From Actinomadura physcomitrii (GTDB lineage: Bacteria > Actinomycetota > Actinomycetes > Streptosporangiales > Streptosporangiaceae), in NCBI RefSeq assembly GCF_008923205.2, contig NZ_WBMS02000002.1, positions 62,001 through 126,000 of the forward strand: DNA of 64,000 nt, read 5' to 3'. The position numbers and the translations under genes were made by a program. This document shows positions 1 through 8,254 of this stretch, one piece after another (the first letter of the stretch is position 1; each line of letters starts with the position of its first letter). The notes beneath the pieces were generated by a model. That model did no database searches, was not told the origin of the DNA, and saw nothing but the letters and a program-made list of their open reading frames with translations.

Positions 1-1
1 C

Positions 2-556
2 CGGCTCGTCGCGATGGGCATGAGCCTCGGCGCCATCGAGCACCTGCTCGACAAGGACCCGGAGAAGGCGCGGACCCTGCTGGCGCAGACCCGCGAGTCG
101 TCCGCGAAGGCGCTGCACGAGCTGCGCGACCTCGTCCGCGGCATCCACCCGCCGGTGCTCGCCGACCGCGGCATCGGCGACGCGGTGAAGGCGCTCGCGC
201 TCGACCACCCGCTGCAGGTCGAGGTCGTCGCCGAGCTGCCGGCCCGGCCCGAGCCGCCGGTCGAGTCCGCCGCCTACTTCGCGGTGTCGGAGGTCCTCAC
301 CAACGCGGCCAAGCACTCCGGCGCGTCCCGCGTCTGGGTCGACATGCGGCACGAGCGCGGCATGCTGCGCATCACCGTCACCGACGACGGGCGCGGCGGC
401 GCGTCCCTGGACGGCGGCACCGGACTGCGCGGGATCGAGCGGCGAATCGGTACATTCGACGGCGTGCTCGCCCTCAACTCCCCGGTGGGCGGCCCGACCA
501 TCGTCACGCTGGAGCTGCCGTGCGCGTTGTCCTCGCCGAAGACCTCGCCCTCCTGA
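2..556 (+). CDS. Sensor histidine kinase, C-terminal part (cut by window edge)
   Basis: This is the C-terminal end of a NarL-family sensor kinase; its beginning lies before the window. The reading frame is open from base 2, so the ATG at 14 is probably internal. The segment ARTLLAQTRESSAKALHELR is the second half of a HisKA_3 dimerisation domain, followed by RGIHPPVLADRG, which is typical of the family. A HATPase domain follows with the N-box SEVLTNAAKHSGAS, the G1 box DDGRGG and GTGLRGIERRI. The phosphorylated His itself lies upstream of the window. The stop overlaps the next gene by 37 bp, so kinase and regulator are translated together as a classical two-component pair. The stimulus cannot be read from this fragment. 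Confidence 0.9.
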   Translation, partial: RLVAMGMSLGAIEHLLDKDPEKARTLLAQTRESSAKALHELRDLVRGIHPPVLADRGIGDAVKALALDHPLQVEVVAELPARPEPPVESAAYFAVSEVLTNAAKHSGASRVWVDMRHERGMLRITVTDDGRGGASLDGGTGLRGIERRIGTFDGVLALNSPVGGPTIVTLELPCALSSPKTSPS

Positions 557-1164
557 GAGAGGGACTCGTCAGCCTCCTGGAGACGCACGGCTTCGAGGTC
601 GCCGACGCCGTCGACAACGGGCCCTCGCTGCTGAAGGCGCTCGTCGACCACCGCCCGGACGTGGCGGTGGTCGACGTGCGCCTGCCGCCGTCCTTCACCG
701 ACGAGGGCCTGCAGGCCGCGCTGGAGGCGCGCCGCCGGATCCCGGGCCTGCCGGTGCTGGTGCTGTCGCAGTACGTCGAGCAGCTGTACGCCCGGGAGCT
801 GCTCGCCGACGGCACCGGCGGCATCGGCTACCTGCTGAAGGACCGGGTGTTCGACACCGCCCAGTTCGTGGACGCGGTCCGCCGGGTCGCCGCCGGCGGC
901 ACCGCGATGGACCCCGAGGTGATCTCCCGGCTGGTCGCCAGCAACACCCGCGACACCCCGCTGAGCCGGCTCACCCCGCGCGAGACCGAGGTGCTGGAGC
1001 TGATGGCGCAGGGACGCTCGAACGCGGCGATCGCCGAGCAGCTCGTGGTGACCGAGCGCGCCGTCACCAAGCACACCGCGAACATCTTCGCCAAGCTCGA
1101 CCTGCCCGTCACCGACGACACCAACCGCCGCGTCCTCGCCGTCCTGGCCTACCTCAACCGCTGA
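520..1164 (+). CDS. NarL/LuxR-family response regulator
   Basis: DNA-binding response regulator of 214 residues, partner of the kinase that ends at 556. The receiver domain (about 1-120) has the acidic pair E7-D8, phospho-acceptor D52 in VVDVRLPP, and Lys in YLLKDR. A LuxR-type helix-turn-helix follows at about 145-205 (LTPRETEVLELMAQGRSNAAIAEQL). The GTG start at 520 lies inside the kinase gene and gives VRVVLAED, the normal beginning of this family. Target genes are not evident; an immediate downstream target would be the small membrane protein at 1250, but there is no sequence proof. Confidence 0.93.
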   Translation: MRVVLAEDLALLREGLVSLLETHGFEVADAVDNGPSLLKALVDHRPDVAVVDVRLPPSFTDEGLQAALEARRRIPGLPVLVLSQYVEQLYARELLADGTGGIGYLLKDRVFDTAQFVDAVRRVAAGGTAMDPEVISRLVASNTRDTPLSRLTPRETEVLELMAQGRSNAAIAEQLVVTERAVTKHTANIFAKLDLPVTDDTNRRVLAVLAYLNR

Positions 1165-1249
1165 CGGCGCTCTCAAGGGCGGAGCGGACTACCCGGGTTC
1201 CCGTGCGGTGACATAGGTTGCTCGGGCGAGTGGCCCTCGGGAGGGCGCG

Positions 1250-1612
1250 ATGAAGGTGATCCTGGTCCTGCTCTGCCTGGCGATCGCGGGCCGCGAGCTG
1301 TACCTGGCGTTCGACCGCAGGCGGCGGGCCGGGGCGCCCGAGATCGCCGACATCCGCACCCAGCTCACCGCGCTCAAGGGCACCCGCGACGAGCTGGAGC
1401 GCTTCCGCTCGGCGCAGCGCGAGCGGCTGGAGCGGCTCACCGCGCAGATCGGCCCTTTGCTGATCGTCCGGACGCCCCGGGAGCTGCTGTGCGGCGTGCT
1501 CCCGCTGGCGGAGCTGCGCCTCCCGGAGACCGCCGGGCTGCTGGACGACCCGTCCCGCGCGGCCGCGCGCCTGCGCCGCCTCCCCGCCGCCCGCCTCCTC
1601 GACGCGTCCTAG
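1250..1612 (+). CDS. Small membrane-anchored coiled-coil protein, unknown function
   Basis: A 120-residue protein I do not recognise. It begins with one short hydrophobic segment (VILVLLCLAIAG, residues 3-14) followed by Arg-rich positive charge, so the bulk should be cytoplasmic. Residues about 33-70 are rich in Leu/Glu/Arg with heptad spacing, consistent with a short coiled coil. The C-terminus is Ala/Arg/Leu-rich. GGGAGGGCGCG precedes the ATG and supports the start. The stop TAG at 1610-1612 overlaps the stop of the convergent crotonase gene inside the tetranucleotide CTAG. Confidence 0.6.
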   Translation: MKVILVLLCLAIAGRELYLAFDRRRRAGAPEIADIRTQLTALKGTRDELERFRSAQRERLERLTAQIGPLLIVRTPRELLCGVLPLAELRLPETAGLLDDPSRAAARLRRLPAARLLDAS

Positions 1613-2370
1613 CGGGACGTCCAGGTGAAGCGGGGCGGGCGGCGTTCCAGGAAGGCGGCGATGCCCTCGGCGACCTCGCCGCGCGCCGCGACCTCCTCCA
1701 GCCAGCCCCGGACCCTCTCCTCCACCGGCTCGTCGGCGGCGATCGCGTCCACGATGTCCTTGGTCGCCTGCTGGGTCAGCAGCGAGCGCGACGCGAGCGT
1801 CGCGGTGAACGCCGCGACCCGGGCCGGCAGGTCGTCGACGATCTCGTTGAGCAGCCCGATCCGCAGCGCGTGGTCCGCGCCGACCAGGTCGGCCGAGTAC
1901 AGCAGGTACTTCGCGGCGGACGGGCCGACGAGCCGGACGAGCCGGGCCGTCGCCGCCGCCGGGTACACGATGCCGAGCTTGGCGGGGGTGATCCCGAACC
2001 GGGCGCCGGGCGCCGCGAACCGCAGGTCGCACGCCGCGGCGAGCTGGCAGCCGCCGCCCACGCAGAACCCCTCGATCGCGGCCAGCGTCGGCTTCGGGAA
2101 CGCGGCGAGGGCGCGTTCGGCGACCGACGACAGGTGCGAGTCGTCGTCGCGGTGGATGTCGGGCAGCTCGGCGATGTCCGCGCCGGCGCAGAAGTTCCCG
2201 CCCGCGCCGGTCAGCACCACGACGCGGACGCCCGGATCGGCCCGCAGGCCGTCCAGGATCCCGGGCAGGGCCCGCCACATGTCCGCGGACATGGCGTTCC
2301 GCTTCTCCGGCCGGTCGATGGTGATCGTCCCCACCCCGCCCGCGACCTCGCACCGCAATCCGCCGCCCAT
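1609..2370 (-). CDS. Enoyl-CoA hydratase/isomerase (crotonase) family protein
   Basis: A 253-residue crotonase-fold protein, normal length for the family. It has the starting signature GVGTITIDRPEKRNAMS, the first oxyanion segment GAGGNFCAGADI and the second IEGFCVGGGCQLAAACDLRFA. The region where hydratases usually carry PE-x-x-x-G-x-x-P reads ITPAKLGIVYPAAA, so the usual catalytic Glu of that motif is not visible. It may act as an isomerase, thioesterase-like or dehalogenase-like member rather than a classical hydratase. The ATG at 2370 is preceded by AGGGAGGACC, which decides the start. It is transcribed alone and convergent with the small gene at 1250. Confidence 0.85.
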   Translation of the reverse strand: MGGGLRCEVAGGVGTITIDRPEKRNAMSADMWRALPGILDGLRADPGVRVVVLTGAGGNFCAGADIAELPDIHRDDDSHLSSVAERALAAFPKPTLAAIEGFCVGGGCQLAAACDLRFAAPGARFGITPAKLGIVYPAAATARLVRLVGPSAAKYLLYSADLVGADHALRIGLLNEIVDDLPARVAAFTATLASRSLLTQQATKDIVDAIAADEPVEERVRGWLEEVAARGEVAEGIAAFLERRPPRFTWTSR

Positions 2371-2571
2371 GGTCCTCCCTACCGCTCCACCAGCGGCAAC
2401 ATCGTACGGAACCCGGCATGGCGGGCGTTCCTCCGCCCCGAGGACGACGCGCGCGCCCAGGGATACTCCGAACGGATGGATTAGGGACGCCCCCCGCGAG
2501 GGAGGAATGCTGAGGACGCCCGCCGGATTATAGACAGATGAGCGGTCTCTGACCCCGAAACGGAGCTCGCG

Positions 2572-3333
2572 GTGCAGCAGAGCGCACACGCCTTCTGGAC
2601 GATCAACCTGGACGACCCCCTGGCCGCCGCGCCCGATCTGGCCGGCGCCAAGGCGTCCGACCTGGCGCGCGCGGTGCGCCACGGGCTGCCGGTGCCGCCC
2701 GGCTTCGTGATCCCCGTGAAGTGCTTCGTCCGCGGCGAGCGCTACCGGAACACCGGCGAGCTGCGCAAAGCGTGGGCCCGCCTCAGCGCGAGCGGGGCCC
2801 GCGCCCTCGCGGTGCGGTCCTCGTCCACGCACGAGGAGGGCGCGGAGGGCCGGTACGTGTCCGCCCTGGACGTCAAGGGCTGGCCGGAGTTCCTCAAGGC
2901 CGTCACGGGGGTCGTGGCGTCCGCGACGGGGCCCGCGACCACCGCGATCCTCGTCCAGCCGCAGCTGGACCTGGTGTCGGGCGGCGTGCTGTTCGGCGCG
3001 GACCCGCTGGAGAGCCGGACCGACCGCGTGATCGTCTCCGCCACCTTGGGCGGCCCGCGCGCGCTCCGTGACAGCCAGGCCGCCACCACCTACGCGCTCA
3101 ACCGGCGCGGCAAGGTCATCAGCTTGGAACGCGACAGCGGGGCGCCGGAGGAGGAGCCGCTCGCCCATCCGCAGCTGCGGGCGCTGGTCAAGCTCGCCGC
3201 GCGCGCCGCGGCCCTGTTCGGCGGCCCGCAGGAGATCGAGTTCGGGTTCGACCGGGAGGGCGCCCTCTGGCTGCTCCAGACGCGCCCCCTGTCGTCCCTC
3301 ACCCTGCCCCGCGCCCGCCGACCCGCCAGCTGA
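2572..3333 (+). CDS. Stand-alone PEP synthase-type ATP-binding domain protein
   Basis: A 253-residue protein matching only the N-terminal ATP-grasp domain of PEP synthase, pyruvate phosphate dikinase and rifampicin phosphotransferase. Recognisable parts are GAKASDLARAVRHGLPVPPGFVI near the N-terminus, AVRSSSTHEEGAEGRYVS (residues about 82-100) and the closing motif EIEFGFDREGALWLLQTRP. The swivelling phospho-His domain and the pyruvate/PEP domain are absent and there is no sign of them downstream. It may bind ATP and work with a separate partner, or have a changed function. The GTG start has GGAG nine bases upstream. No operon partner is evident; Rho begins 314 bp downstream. Confidence 0.75.
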   Translation: MQQSAHAFWTINLDDPLAAAPDLAGAKASDLARAVRHGLPVPPGFVIPVKCFVRGERYRNTGELRKAWARLSASGARALAVRSSSTHEEGAEGRYVSALDVKGWPEFLKAVTGVVASATGPATTAILVQPQLDLVSGGVLFGADPLESRTDRVIVSATLGGPRALRDSQAATTYALNRRGKVISLERDSGAPEEEPLAHPQLRALVKLAARAAALFGGPQEIEFGFDREGALWLLQTRPLSSLTLPRARRPAS

Positions 3334-3647
3334 CGCGCCGATGACCTTGGGGAATGCGCGAACGGCCGCCGGTGCTGTACTGTCGAAGCAGCGCCTTTGA
3401 TTTCCCGCGCTCCGCGGTTGAGGCGCGCTTCTTCCCCGCCCGGGCCATCTGAGCGCCCGGTGATCCCCCGTCCGGACGCGCCGACGAGCGTCCTGGACCG
3501 TCGCACAAGGGAGCCGACGTCAGCCCGGTGAACCGAGCTGCATTTCTCGCATTCTCCTCGCGTACGAGCCGCGGGCTCCGCCGCCGTACGCGGGATTCGA
3601 CTCCAGGGGGCGCGGCGCTCACCGCGCCGCCCTGAGAAGGGACCCGT
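3334..3647 (+). other. Long rho leader region
   Basis: A 314-bp stretch between the ATP-domain gene and rho without a convincing gene. A 19-codon frame (ATG 3341, stop 3398-3400) has no clear ribosome site and could be a leader peptide or chance. TACTGT at 3378-3383 resembles a -10 box but lacks a good -35. CGTACG occurs twice around 3560-3590 as potential hairpin arms. An in-frame TGA lies 15 bases before the rho ATG, so the short N-terminus of Rho is real in this sequence. Rho genes in other bacteria are controlled by attenuation in their leaders; here that is only inference. Confidence 0.4.
3609..3628 (+). promoter_or_regulatory. Hairpin just upstream of the rho ribosome binding site
   Basis: Perfect 7-bp stem GGCGCGG/CCGCGCC with a 6-base loop, ending 8 bases before AGAAGG, the rho ribosome binding site at 3636-3641. 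Its position could affect translation initiation or cause RNA polymerase pausing. The sequence shows only the structure; a function is inferred. Confidence 0.4.
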
Positions 3648-4868
3648 ATGTCCACTCCCACACTCACTTCGGAACGCCGCCCCGCCGAGGGCAGGGCGCA
3701 CACCGTTCCCACCGCGCGCAAGGGCGCGCAGCAGCAGGCCAGGCGGCCCGCCGCCGACGACCAGCCCGCCGTCCCGTTCCACGGGATCCTCGCCGTCCAG
3801 GACAAGCACGCGTTCGTCCGCACGTCCGGGTACCTGCCCGGCAACGACGACGTGCACGTGTCGCTCGCGCAGGTCAGGACGTACCACCTGCGGCCGGGCG
3901 ACGCCGTCGCCGGGACGGCCCGCCCGCCGAAGAGCGGCCGGGAGAAGTTCGGCGCGCTCGCCACCGTCGAGTCGGTGAACGGGCTGCCGCCCGCGCAGGC
4001 CGCCGGCCGCCCCGAGTTCGCCAAGCTGACCCCGCTGTTCCCGGACGAGCGGCTGCGCCTGGACACCGGCGCGCTCGCGACCCGCGTCATCGACCTCGTC
4101 GCGCCGATCGGCAAGGGCCAGCGCGGCCTGATCGTCTCGCCGCCGAAGGTCGGCAAGACGATGGTGCTGCAGGCCCTCGCGAGCGCGATCAGCCAGAACA
4201 ACCCCGAGGTGCACCTCATGGTGGTGCTGATCGACGAGCGCCCCGAAGAGGTCACCGACATGCAGCGGACGGTCCGCGGCGAGGTGATCCACTCGACGTT
4301 CGACCGGCCCGCGCAGGAGCACACCGCGCTCGCCGAGCTGGCCGTCGAGCGCGCCAAGCGGCTCGTCGAGCAGGGCCACGACGTGGTGATGCTGCTCGAC
4401 TCGATCACCCGGCTGGGCCGCGCCTACAACCTCGCGGCGCCGTCCAGCAGCCGCATCCTGGCGGGCGGCGTCGCGACCACCGCGATCTACCCGCCGAAGA
4501 AGTTCTTCGGCGCCGCCCGCAACATCGAGAACGGCGGTTCGCTGACCATCCTCGCGACCGCGCTGGTGGAGACCGGCTCCCGGATGGACGACGTGTTCTT
4601 CGAGGAGTACAAGGGCACCGGCAACATGGAGCTGAAGCTCGACCGCGGCCTCGCCGACCGGCGGGTGTTCCCCGCCGTCGACATCGAGGCGTCCGGGACC
4701 CGCCGCGACGAGCTGCTGATGTCGCCCGAGGAGCTGGCGCTCACCTGGCGGCTGCGCCGCGCCCTGCAGGGCCTGGAGCGGCAGCAGGCGATCGAGCAGC
4801 TGCTGGAGAAGATGAAGGGCACCTCGTCGAACGCCGAGTTCCTGCTCCGCCTCCAGAAGAGCCTCTAG
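3648..4868 (+). CDS. rho: Transcription termination factor Rho, short form
   Basis: RNA-dependent hexameric ATPase that terminates transcription. Residues about 38-110 form the RNA-binding fold (AFVRTSGYLPGNDDVHVSL as in actinobacterial Rho). The RecA-like motor has the P-loop SPPKVGKT, Walker B VVMLLDSITRLGRAYN and the C-terminal FFEEYKGTGNMELKLDR. At 406 residues it lacks the long Arg/Asp-rich insertion and the N-terminal helix bundle usual in actinobacterial Rho (about 600 residues or more). The P-loop has Val where Rho normally has Ala. It may therefore be a second, specialised Rho. The start has AGAAGG 7 bases upstream. Its stop TAG shares CTAG with the convergent kinase gene. Confidence 0.93.
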   Translation: MSTPTLTSERRPAEGRAHTVPTARKGAQQQARRPAADDQPAVPFHGILAVQDKHAFVRTSGYLPGNDDVHVSLAQVRTYHLRPGDAVAGTARPPKSGREKFGALATVESVNGLPPAQAAGRPEFAKLTPLFPDERLRLDTGALATRVIDLVAPIGKGQRGLIVSPPKVGKTMVLQALASAISQNNPEVHLMVVLIDERPEEVTDMQRTVRGEVIHSTFDRPAQEHTALAELAVERAKRLVEQGHDVVMLLDSITRLGRAYNLAAPSSSRILAGGVATTAIYPPKKFFGAARNIENGGSLTILATALVETGSRMDDVFFEEYKGTGNMELKLDRGLADRRVFPAVDIEASGTRRDELLMSPEELALTWRLRRALQGLERQQAIEQLLEKMKGTSSNAEFLLRLQKSL

Positions 4869-6421
4869 CCCTTCCGCGGCTTGAACGTCCTGAGGACGCG
4901 GTCGTAGAGCCGCTGCCCCGGCGTCCACTGCGCTTCCGGCGCGTGGAAGCAGAACTCGTACCCGGCGGCGCGGCTGCACAGCACGTGCTCCCCGCCCTGC
5001 CGGCCGTGCCCACTATGCCCGCCATGTCGGCCATGCCCGCCGTTCCAGACGAACTCCCATTCCGCGGCGTCCTCGCCGAGTTCCGGCGCGGCCTCCAGCC
5101 GCAGCCGGCGGTAACCGGGATACAGGTGCCTCACCTCGGCCCTGCGCTCGGCGGCGCGCAGCCCGTCCAGCGGCTCGCCGGGGGCCGGGAAGATCCGGAG
5201 CCTGCGCCCCGACGCCTGGTCGTCCCACTCCATGACGTCGCCGCGCCGCTCGCTCTGCCAGCCGGCCGGCACGCGCACCGAGTACGCGCCCTTCTCGGTG
5301 TACTTCACCATCTTCGCCTCGACGCCCGCGGCCGGGCGCAGCGCCAACGAGTCGCTCTTGCCGACGGAGTTCCACCGCGCCGTCCACGTCCCCGCCCCCG
5401 CCGCGACCACCGCGAGGACCGCGACGCTCAGCACGGCGCCGAGCCGCAGCCGCCGCCCGACCAGCACCGGGACCCGCAGCGTCCGCCGGACGCGCGCCGC
5501 GCGCCAGGACGGCCGGGGCTTCGGCCGGCGCGGTTTCGGCACGGGGGCCAGGACGGCGGCCGTCGCGCCCGCCGGTTCGGCGTCCGCGACCTCCTGCAGC
5601 ATCCGGGCGGCCGCCGCGGCCGACAGCCGGTCCTCGGGACGCTCCCGCAGCAGCCCCTCGATGACCGGGGCGAGCGCACCCGCCCGGACGGGCCGCGCGT
5701 AGTCGCCGAGCAGCACCGCGACCATCGACGCGAGCGCGTGGCAGCGCAGGAACGGCGAGAACCCCTCGACCGCCGTGTACAGCGTCGCGCCGAGCGACCA
5801 CAGGTCGGACGCCTCCACGCTCGGCAGCCCGTGCACCCGCTCCGGCGCGAGGTAGGCGGGCGACCCCTCGATGCCCGCCGCCATCGTCTCGGCCTGCAGC
5901 GTCCCGCCGGCGCCGCGGCCCCGGTCGGTGTGCAGCGCGAGCCCGAAGTCGGTGAGCAGGACCCGGCCGTCGTCGCAGACCAGGACGTTGCTCGGCTTCA
6001 CGTCGCGGTGCAGGATGCCGGCCTCGTGCGCGGCGCGCAGCACCGACAGCACCGCGGCGCCGATCCGCGCCGTCCGCCGCACGCCGAGCGGGCCGCCCTC
6101 GGCGACCAGCCGGTTCAGCGAGCACGCCGGCAGGAACTCCATCACGATCCACGGGCGGCCGTCCTCGACGAGGACGTCGTGGACGGCGGCGACGCCGGGA
6201 TGGCGGAGCGCGGCGGTCGCCCGCGCCTCGGCGAGCAGCCGCCGGCACAGCGCGCGGCGCTCGCCCTCGGTGATGCGGCCGGGCAGGCGGACCTCCTTGA
6301 CCGCCACGTCCCGGTCCAGCATCTCGTCGTAGGCGCGCCAGACGGTGCCCATGCCGCCGCGGCCGACCACGGAGAGCAGCCGGTACCGGCGCGCGAGCGG
6401 TGGCGGCCGGTCCCCGTTCAT
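4865..6421 (-). CDS. Membrane Ser/Thr protein kinase with His/Gly-rich extracellular tail
   Basis: A PASTA-less bacterial Ser/Thr kinase (518 residues from the ATG at 6421; a GTG at 6454 would add 11). Kinase domain about residues 12-280: glycine loop VGRGGMGTVWRAYD, Lys in VAVKEV, HRDVKPSNVL, DFG in LLTDFGLAL, and APERV. A basic linker leads to one membrane helix (about 328-347), then a roughly 170-residue extracellular domain with a run rich in Gly and His (about 462-479, HGRHGGHSGHGRQGGEH) and two Cys (CSRAAGYEFC). The His cluster could bind metal ions; this is inference. Neither start has a strong ribosome site. It is convergent with rho, with a 4-bp stop overlap. Confidence 0.88.
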   Translation of the reverse strand: MNGDRPPPLARRYRLLSVVGRGGMGTVWRAYDEMLDRDVAVKEVRLPGRITEGERRALCRRLLAEARATAALRHPGVAAVHDVLVEDGRPWIVMEFLPACSLNRLVAEGGPLGVRRTARIGAAVLSVLRAAHEAGILHRDVKPSNVLVCDDGRVLLTDFGLALHTDRGRGAGGTLQAETMAAGIEGSPAYLAPERVHGLPSVEASDLWSLGATLYTAVEGFSPFLRCHALASMVAVLLGDYARPVRAGALAPVIEGLLRERPEDRLSAAAAARMLQEVADAEPAGATAAVLAPVPKPRRPKPRPSWRAARVRRTLRVPVLVGRRLRLGAVLSVAVLAVVAAGAGTWTARWNSVGKSDSLALRPAAGVEAKMVKYTEKGAYSVRVPAGWQSERRGDVMEWDDQASGRRLRIFPAPGEPLDGLRAAERRAEVRHLYPGYRRLRLEAAPELGEDAAEWEFVWNGGHGRHGGHSGHGRQGGEHVLCSRAAGYEFCFHAPEAQWTPGQRLYDRVLRTFKPRKG

Positions 6422-6540
6422 GGGGGTGTTATGCGCCCGGATCCGGCGCCGCACGCCCCGCCGCCGTCAATTCTTTCTTGACCGCTTTCCGGCGCGTCGC
6501 TGGTTGTGGAATCCGCCGCCGCCCCGTCCGGCGGAGCGGG

Positions 6541-8115
6541 TCAGGCGAAGACGGACCTGGCCCACTTGTAGTCGGACTTCCCGACCGCGGTGCGCTGCAC
6601 CTCGCCGACCACCTTCAGCTCGCGGGGCAGCTTGTAGCCGGCGAGGCGGCCGCGGCAGTGCTCGGTCAGCTCGTCCAGCGTGACCGTCGCGCCGGGGCGC
6701 GGGGCGACGACGGCGGCGACGCGCTGCCCGAACCGCTCGTCCGGCAGGCCCACGACGACGGCGTCGTAGACGTCCGGGTGGTCCTTCAGCGCGACCTCGA
6801 CCTCCTCCGGGTAGACCTTCTCGCCACCCGTGTTGATCATGAGGGAGCCGCGGCCGAGCAGGGTGATGGTGCCGTCCTCCTCCAGGCTCGCGAAGTCGCC
6901 GGGGATCGACCACCGGGTGCCGTCGGCATCGGTGAAGAACGTCGACGCGGTCTTCGCCGGGTCGTTGTAGTACCCGAGCGGGATGTTGCCGCTGCGCGCG
7001 AGCCTGCCGATCTGGCCGGGCGCGACCACCTTCAGGTCGTCGTCCAGGACGGTGATGCCCGGCTTCATCATGAACCGGGCGGTGCCCTCCTTGGCGTCCA
7101 CGGACGGCCCGCACGCCCCGGTCTCGGACGCGCCGTAGTTGTCGAGGAACATGATGTTCGGCAACTGGCAACGGAGTGCTTGCTTTGCTCCCTCGGTGAG
7201 CGGCGCGCCGCCGGACGCGATCGCCATCAGCGAGGACGTGTCGTACGCGCCGGTCGCCAGAGCCTTGGCGACCGGGCGGGCCATCACGTCGCCGACCAGC
7301 ATCAGCACGTTCGCCTGCTCCTCGGCGAGCAGCGTCAGCGCCCTGCCGGCGTCGAACGCGTGGTCGGTGTAGAGGACGACCTTCGCGCCGCTGAACAGGC
7401 CCATGAACGCGACCCACTGGCCGGCGCCGTGCATGACCGGCGCGCAGTCGAGCACGGCCATCGCCGGCTGCTCGGCGTTCGCCGCGATCGCCTCGGGGCT
7501 GGTGATCGGGTCGCCGAGGACGTTCCCGCCGCCGAGCGCGCCGAAGAAGATGTCCTCGCAGCGCCACTCGACGCCCTTGGGGTAGCCGGTGGTGCCGCCG
7601 GTGTACATGATGTAGCGGTCGTCGCTGGACCGCTCCGGGAAGGTGCCGCCGGACCCGGCCGCCGCGAGGGCGTCCTCGTAGCGGACGGCGTCCGGTATGT
7701 CCGCGGACGAGCCGTCCTCCAGCACGACGACGTGCCGCAGCTCCGGCAGGTCCCCGCGGATCTCCTCGACCTTCTCCAGCAGCGACCGCTCCCCGATCAG
7801 CGCGACGGAGTCGGAGTCGGACAGCACGTGGTGCAGCTCGCCCGCGACGTACCGGTAGTTCACCGGGATCGGCACCGCGCGGATCTTGAACGCGCCGATC
7901 ATCGCCTCGACCCACTCCGCGCGGTTGTAGGCGAGGATCGCGACGTGCTCGCCGGCCCGCACGCCCGCGGCGGCCAGATGGCGGCCGACCCGGCTCGCCC
8001 GCTCGTCGAGCTGCGCGTACGTGCGCCGCTCGGCGCCGGCGACGAGGGCGGGGCGCTCGGGCCCCGCCTCCGCCAGGATCTCGAGCAGATCGGCCAGGTT
8101 GTAGCTGCGCGCCAT
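6541..8115 (-). CDS. Acyl-CoA synthetase (AMP-forming)
   Basis: A 524-residue member of the ANL superfamily that should activate a carboxylic acid to its CoA thioester through an acyl-AMP. The P-loop is YTGGTTGYPKGVEW, the adenine segment is NYGASETGACGP, the A8 hinge region is LGRGSLMINTGGEKVYPEEV and the catalytic Lys lies in AVGKSDYKW near the C-terminus. The sequence resembles the FadD-type synthetases of actinobacterial lipid and steroid side-chain degradation, but the substrate cannot be read. The ATG has GAGGA seven bases upstream. It appears monocistronic, between the Ser/Thr kinase and a secreted esterase-like protein. Confidence 0.9.
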   Translation of the reverse strand: MARSYNLADLLEILAEAGPERPALVAGAERRTYAQLDERASRVGRHLAAAGVRAGEHVAILAYNRAEWVEAMIGAFKIRAVPIPVNYRYVAGELHHVLSDSDSVALIGERSLLEKVEEIRGDLPELRHVVVLEDGSSADIPDAVRYEDALAAAGSGGTFPERSSDDRYIMYTGGTTGYPKGVEWRCEDIFFGALGGGNVLGDPITSPEAIAANAEQPAMAVLDCAPVMHGAGQWVAFMGLFSGAKVVLYTDHAFDAGRALTLLAEEQANVLMLVGDVMARPVAKALATGAYDTSSLMAIASGGAPLTEGAKQALRCQLPNIMFLDNYGASETGACGPSVDAKEGTARFMMKPGITVLDDDLKVVAPGQIGRLARSGNIPLGYYNDPAKTASTFFTDADGTRWSIPGDFASLEEDGTITLLGRGSLMINTGGEKVYPEEVEVALKDHPDVYDAVVVGLPDERFGQRVAAVVAPRPGATVTLDELTEHCRGRLAGYKLPRELKVVGEVQRTAVGKSDYKWARSVFA

Positions 8116-8254
8116 GCCACGTCCTCGGAGCGTTTCGGGGTGGGTGGGGACGCCTCCGATCATCCTGGCCCACCGGCGATCGACTCAATGCCTGTTGTCA
8201 TCGGGTCCAATGAGTTCGGTCACACGGTCGAGCCCGGTCGCCCGGCGCGCCCGC

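Noticed and set aside
3585-3640. TTCGACTCC resembles a tRNA T-loop
   Set aside because: Flanking stems do not pair and there is no acceptor or anticodon arm.
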